This document shows positions 63,281 to 64,000 of a DNA stretch of 64,000 nucleotides, piece by piece (position 1 is the first letter of the stretch; every line of letters begins with the position of its first letter). The position numbers were made by a program, and so were the translations under genes. Source of the DNA: Seonamhaeicola maritimus (GTDB taxonomy: Bacteria > Bacteroidota > Bacteroidia > Flavobacteriales > Flavobacteriaceae); NCBI RefSeq assembly GCF_008056315.1, contig NZ_VRKQ01000024.1:50330-114329 (forward strand), written 5' to 3'. The notes under the pieces are model-generated. The model was not told the DNA's origin. It did not search any database and saw only the letters and a list, made by a program, of their open reading frames with translations.

Positions 63281-64000
63281 TTAATCAATCACCAGTTGTT
63301 TAATTGCTACCGCACCTGAATCAAGGTTAGTAACTTTTACAAAGTAAATTCCACTATCATAATCACTTACATCCAAACTTTGCTTTTTGAACACTGTTCT
63401 AAATGTTATGTCTTCATTATAAATCATAGAATTGTTCAAATTGAACAAGCTTATATTTACATTATCAGCTGAAAAATTAATTAACTTAACTGTCACACTT
63501 CCCTTAGAAGGATTTGGATATAATGCAATTTTACCAGAAGTGCTTGCCGTTCTAACAATGGTTATTGGATTAGATAAATCAAAACAAGCTCCAGTTAAAC
63601 CTGAAACTAAATGATCTCCTTCATCTGGAACTGTAAGACCTTCTATGCCATCTTCATAACTTAAATGCCATAGTTTACAAGTTCCTGCTGCTGCACCATC
63701 AAAATCTGGATCTGTATAATTATCATGTACTCCTAAGATTTTTGTTCCATCCTCATCAGTAACTAACCATTTAGAATTTGTCCCAACATTGCCTGTTAAA
63801 GTAATAGCGTCTGCTGCAATTTTATCAGCCGTTTCATCACCTACAGTAAAACTAAAACTGTTATCTGTGCCTCCAGTAATACTTCCTCCATTAATAGCTG
63901 TTCTATTTACTGTAATGGCATTAGACAAAACATAGCACCCGCTTAGTTGATTTGCATTGGTTACACCATCAAAACTTACATTATCCTCATAACCAAGATG
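63281..64000 (-). CDS. T9SS type A cargo protein, C-terminal part only
   Basis: The frame is open to the end of the window, so the N-terminus lies outside. About 239 residues are visible. The last 80 form a type A sorting domain: KIALYPNPSKGSVTVKL, IYNEDITF, then LDVSDYDSGIYFVKVTN and a terminal KQLVID. This directs secretion through the outer membrane and attachment at the cell surface. Before it, a repeat module of about 110 residues contains WLVTDEDGTKILG, CKLWHLSYEDG and CFDLSNPITIVRT; the last blocks recur as HLGYED, then CYVLSNAITVNRT, at the window edge, so the protein has tandem copies. The cargo function is unknown. Confidence 0.92.
   Translation of the reverse strand, partial: HLGYEDNVSFDGVTNANQLSGCYVLSNAITVNRTAINGGSITGGTDNSFSFTVGDETADKIAADAITLTGNVGTNSKWLVTDEDGTKILGVHDNYTDPDFDGAAAGTCKLWHLSYEDGIEGLTVPDEGDHLVSGLTGACFDLSNPITIVRTASTSGKIALYPNPSKGSVTVKLINFSADNVNISLFNLNNSMIYNEDITFRTVFKKQSLDVSDYDSGIYFVKVTNLDSGAVAIKQLVID

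Noticed and set aside
1-64000. tRNA, rRNA, CRISPR array, prophage
   Set aside because: No cloverleaf with a conserved T-loop, no regularly spaced direct repeats and no phage structural genes were recognised by eye.

Overview
The window is a piece of chromosome from a low-GC member of the Bacteroidota, most likely the family Flavobacteriaceae. The grounds are the very AT-rich sequence, promoters with a TAnnTTTG -7 box, a C-terminal type IX secretion sorting domain, an Hpt-adenylate kinase fusion, DUF6090 proteins, paired mitochondrial-type and AcnB-type aconitases, a GldL-like small membrane protein and several intergenic repeat families of the kind common in this group. No tRNA, rRNA, CRISPR array, prophage or complete insertion sequence was seen. 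Most of the window is ordinary chromosome, with a small accessory patch at 0.7-3.8 kb.

Layout. 0-4.2 kb: end of a DUF349 gene, a small GIY-YIG nuclease gene between copies of an intergenic repeat, mazG, a cassette-like unit (an ORF with an Imm26-like domain enclosed by two inverted hairpin elements that resemble integron attC sites), and a YtxH gene. 4.3-11.7 kb: an ACR3 arsenite permease and two aconitases separated by a DUF6090 gene. 11.9-16.2 kb: a small membrane protein, two tandem acyltransferases, and divergently a predicted copper monooxygenase-like (PHM-like) protein overlapping a SCO copper chaperone. 16.2-21.4 kb: MoxR ATPase and three periplasmic PpiC/SurA-like folding factors in one operon. 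21.6-29.9 kb: DUF2721, an unknown exported protein, a LolC/E-type permease divergent from the muramidase NamZ, sterol desaturase, acyltransferase, YkgJ and a methyltransferase. 30-36.6 kb: an outer-membrane beta-barrel with a 1009-residue TPR protein, and an exported beta-helix protein.

36.7-44.8 kb is a surface-glycan locus. On the plus strand ftsE is followed by two methyltransferases and two family-2 glycosyltransferases. Converging on it are a Wzx-type flippase, a phosphoethanolamine-transferase-like sulfatase-fold enzyme and a family-4 glycosyltransferase, with overlapping ends. 44.9-53.4 kb: exported DinB and DUF4136 proteins, a second DUF6090 gene, obgE, the hpt-adk fusion, purK-purE and an M3 oligopeptidase. 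The fusion and purK-purE are divergent and both serve purine metabolism. 53.4-64 kb: an aldo/keto reductase with a Tat signal, a GbsR/MarR-type regulator with a palindromic operator repeated before the next gene (DUF2071), an ECF sigma factor with a small ZAS-motif protein, a UbiA-like protein, gcvP, a FabH-like synthase with a methyltransferase and a glycosyltransferase, and the C-terminal end of a repeat-containing T9SS cargo protein.

The most interesting items are the attC-like cassette at 2223-3529, the PHM-like/SCO pair at 14447-16181, the paired GbsR operators, and the intergenic repeat families, one of which is nested inside another at 3582-3733. All family assignments come from recognising motifs by eye; no database search was run.
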